DNA from: Serinus canaria
Lineage: Eukaryota; Chordata; Aves; Passeriformes; Fringillidae
Direction of reading: 5' to 3'
NCBI RefSeq assembly: GCF_022539315.1
Contig: NC_066332.1
Location: 682,001 to 746,000 of the forward strand
Length of the DNA: 64,000 nt
The notes under the pieces were generated by a model. That model was not told the origin of the DNA, ran no database searches, and saw only the letters and a program-made list of their open reading frames with translations. This document shows positions 62,461 to 64,000 of the stretch, in pieces. The position numbers and the translations under genes were made by a program. The number at the start of each line of letters is the position of its first letter. The first letter of the stretch is position 1.

Positions 62461-64000
62461 GTAGCGGGGGCGGCGGCGCGTCCCCCTCTCCGGGCCGCGG
62501 GGAGGGCCGGGGCCGCGCGGCGGGGGAGCGGCCCCGCTCCCCGGGCGGGGGCGGCCGTGGCAGCGCCGCTCCTGCCGCCCCTCGCCCGTGCCGGGGCCGA
62601 GGCCCCGGGCCCCGGCGCCCTTTGTGCCGGGCGGGCCCGGGGCGGGGCCGCGCTCACCTCACAGCCCCTCGCAGCCCGGCGCTCCCGCCGCACCGGGATC
62701 CCGCCGCTGCCGGGCCGGCCGCTCCAGGTGCGGCGCATCCGTCCTTGTGCCGGCAGCGGCGGTGAGGAGGGGCCTGGCTCCCCCTCGCTGCTGCTCCCCC
62801 GCCTCTCCCGGAGTGTCTCTGCTTTCCGTGGACGTTCCTGTGAAATTCACGTCCTTGCTTTACATCATCTGCCTCTCCAGAGGGGAGGGAGAGCCTCGAG
62901 AGCGAGGTTACGGAGGGCTGGAGCGCTGCGGCGGCCGTGCTGCCCGTGCCCCCCGGTGCCGGGGCGATGTCGGTGTGCAGCCCCATCCCCAGCCCCGGAG
63001 CGCGGCTCTAAGGCGTCAAGAGGGGGTTCTAGCCCCTGGTTTCCATTGCATGTTTACATCTCCTTGCAAAAGTCAGCGCTAGTAGTTCTGAGAAGGATTT
63101 TCTGAATGGAAGGAAGAGGGATTTGATGGCCTTAGACTTTATATTTCTCTGATCCACCAGCAGGAACTGCTTACTGGGATTAGGTAGGTGACTCCCCGTG
63201 GGGCTAAGCTCAGTGCTTACACTCCTTCCCTGCTCCCAAGGTGCTTTCCTGAGTGAGGTAGCTGCCATGAGGCTCAGTGATCAGTTCCTGTGGTGTTTGT
63301 CTCATTTTGCCACACTTTGAGTGCAGCCCTTGTGTCACAGGAGACCCAGCTCTGTGCGACCCTGCTTGGTGTAAATCCATCACAAAACATGGAGCTGCTC
63401 CTCCAGACTGAGCCTTGTTCTGTGCTGCTTCTGTCCCTCAGAGCTGCTGGCCTTCAACGCCCTGCAGAAAGATGTGGCCTGGCTCAAGAAAAACAAGCTT
63501 CATATGAAGTTTATTTTGAAGAGGAAAATATCAAACTTTGTCTTTTGACATTATAATGAGGCAGATTTTTGCAATATATTAGAGACATATTTGCATAGTT
63601 ACCTTATTCTCCCCCTTGAGTCATAGGTCATTTTTTCCATAAGCTTAGAAAACATAGGATTGATTATGCTCTCAATAATGCAAGAAAATATTTCTTGATG
63701 TACTGGTGTTAAAAGGCCCTGGGCTTTCTCCTGTTCTTTGTTGTGTATATTGTGGAATTGGGCTTGCCAGCATCTGTTAGGAGTTACAAACTTAGAACAG
63801 AATTATTTTTCTGTGCTTTTTGTGGCATGGTTATGGATAGGTGTAGGGGAGGAGGCCTCTCTGGATAGGAAGAAAGCTGAGATGCTGAAATAGTGGAGTT
63901 ACAGTGATAATATGCATCAAGTACATCATTGTCACTCACAGTTGTGGTGTCTTATCAAAATACATGGAATATATGCAGATTACTTCAGTGGTGTTCATGC
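62461..64000 (+). other. NF1: Start of NF1 intron 1
   Basis: CpG-island sequence continues to about 63.0 kb and then gives way to AT-rich intronic DNA. No second exon was found, consistent with the very long first intron of NF1. Frames such as 62401-63105 only read through the exon into the intron. Confidence 0.8.

Noticed and set aside
61030..62765. Very long frames (up to 549 codons) on both strands over the minisatellite
   Set aside because: Explained by a 48-bp period divisible by three plus GC-rich promoter sequence. They run through the NF1 promoter and exon 1 in wrong frames or the opposite strand.

Overview
This is a stretch of vertebrate nuclear genome, and almost certainly a bird. 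Three protein-coding genes can be recognised by their conserved exons: KSR1 (minus strand, first coding exon only), WSB1 (minus strand, complete) and NF1 (plus strand, first coding exon only). As I recall it, this order matches the avian chromosome-19-type region. A CR1-like LINE tail near 51.05 kb is typical of birds. A short LTR fragment near 23.6 kb resembles LTRs abundant in songbirds, so a passerine is likely but not proven.

Layout. Positions 1-20075 are intron 1 of KSR1, whose later exons lie off the left edge. Inside this intron, on the same strand, I traced eight short exons (19436 down to 16426) whose reading frame runs through every junction to a stop codon and an ATTAAA poly(A) signal. 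They predict a helical 311-residue protein that I do not recognise. KSR1 coding exon 1 is at 20076-20300 within a CpG island (about 19.6-20.9 kb). Positions 20.9-40.7 kb are intergenic between the 5' end of KSR1 and the 3' end of WSB1. They hold CpG-rich patches (33.2-33.7 and 36.05-36.43 kb), small tandem repeats and old repeat fragments, but no gene I can support. WSB1 occupies 48633 down to 41691 in nine coding exons that sum to exactly 421 codons plus stop. Its last intron begins with GC rather than GT. Positions 49.0-62.1 kb separate the divergent WSB1 and NF1 promoters. This interval holds a 0.9-kb polypurine array (57.4-58.3 kb) and a 48-bp minisatellite of about 16 copies (61.27-62.06 kb) that ends just before the NF1 CpG-island promoter. 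NF1 exon 1 (20 codons) is at 62401-62460 and the rest of the window is NF1 intron 1.

Functional reading. KSR1 scaffolds RAF-MEK-ERK signalling and NF1 switches RAS off, so two opposing regulators of one pathway flank WSB1, a substrate receptor of a SOCS-box ubiquitin ligase. Nothing in the sequence shows that they are co-regulated. All gene models come from reading splice sites and frames by eye; no alignment, expression or repeat database was used.
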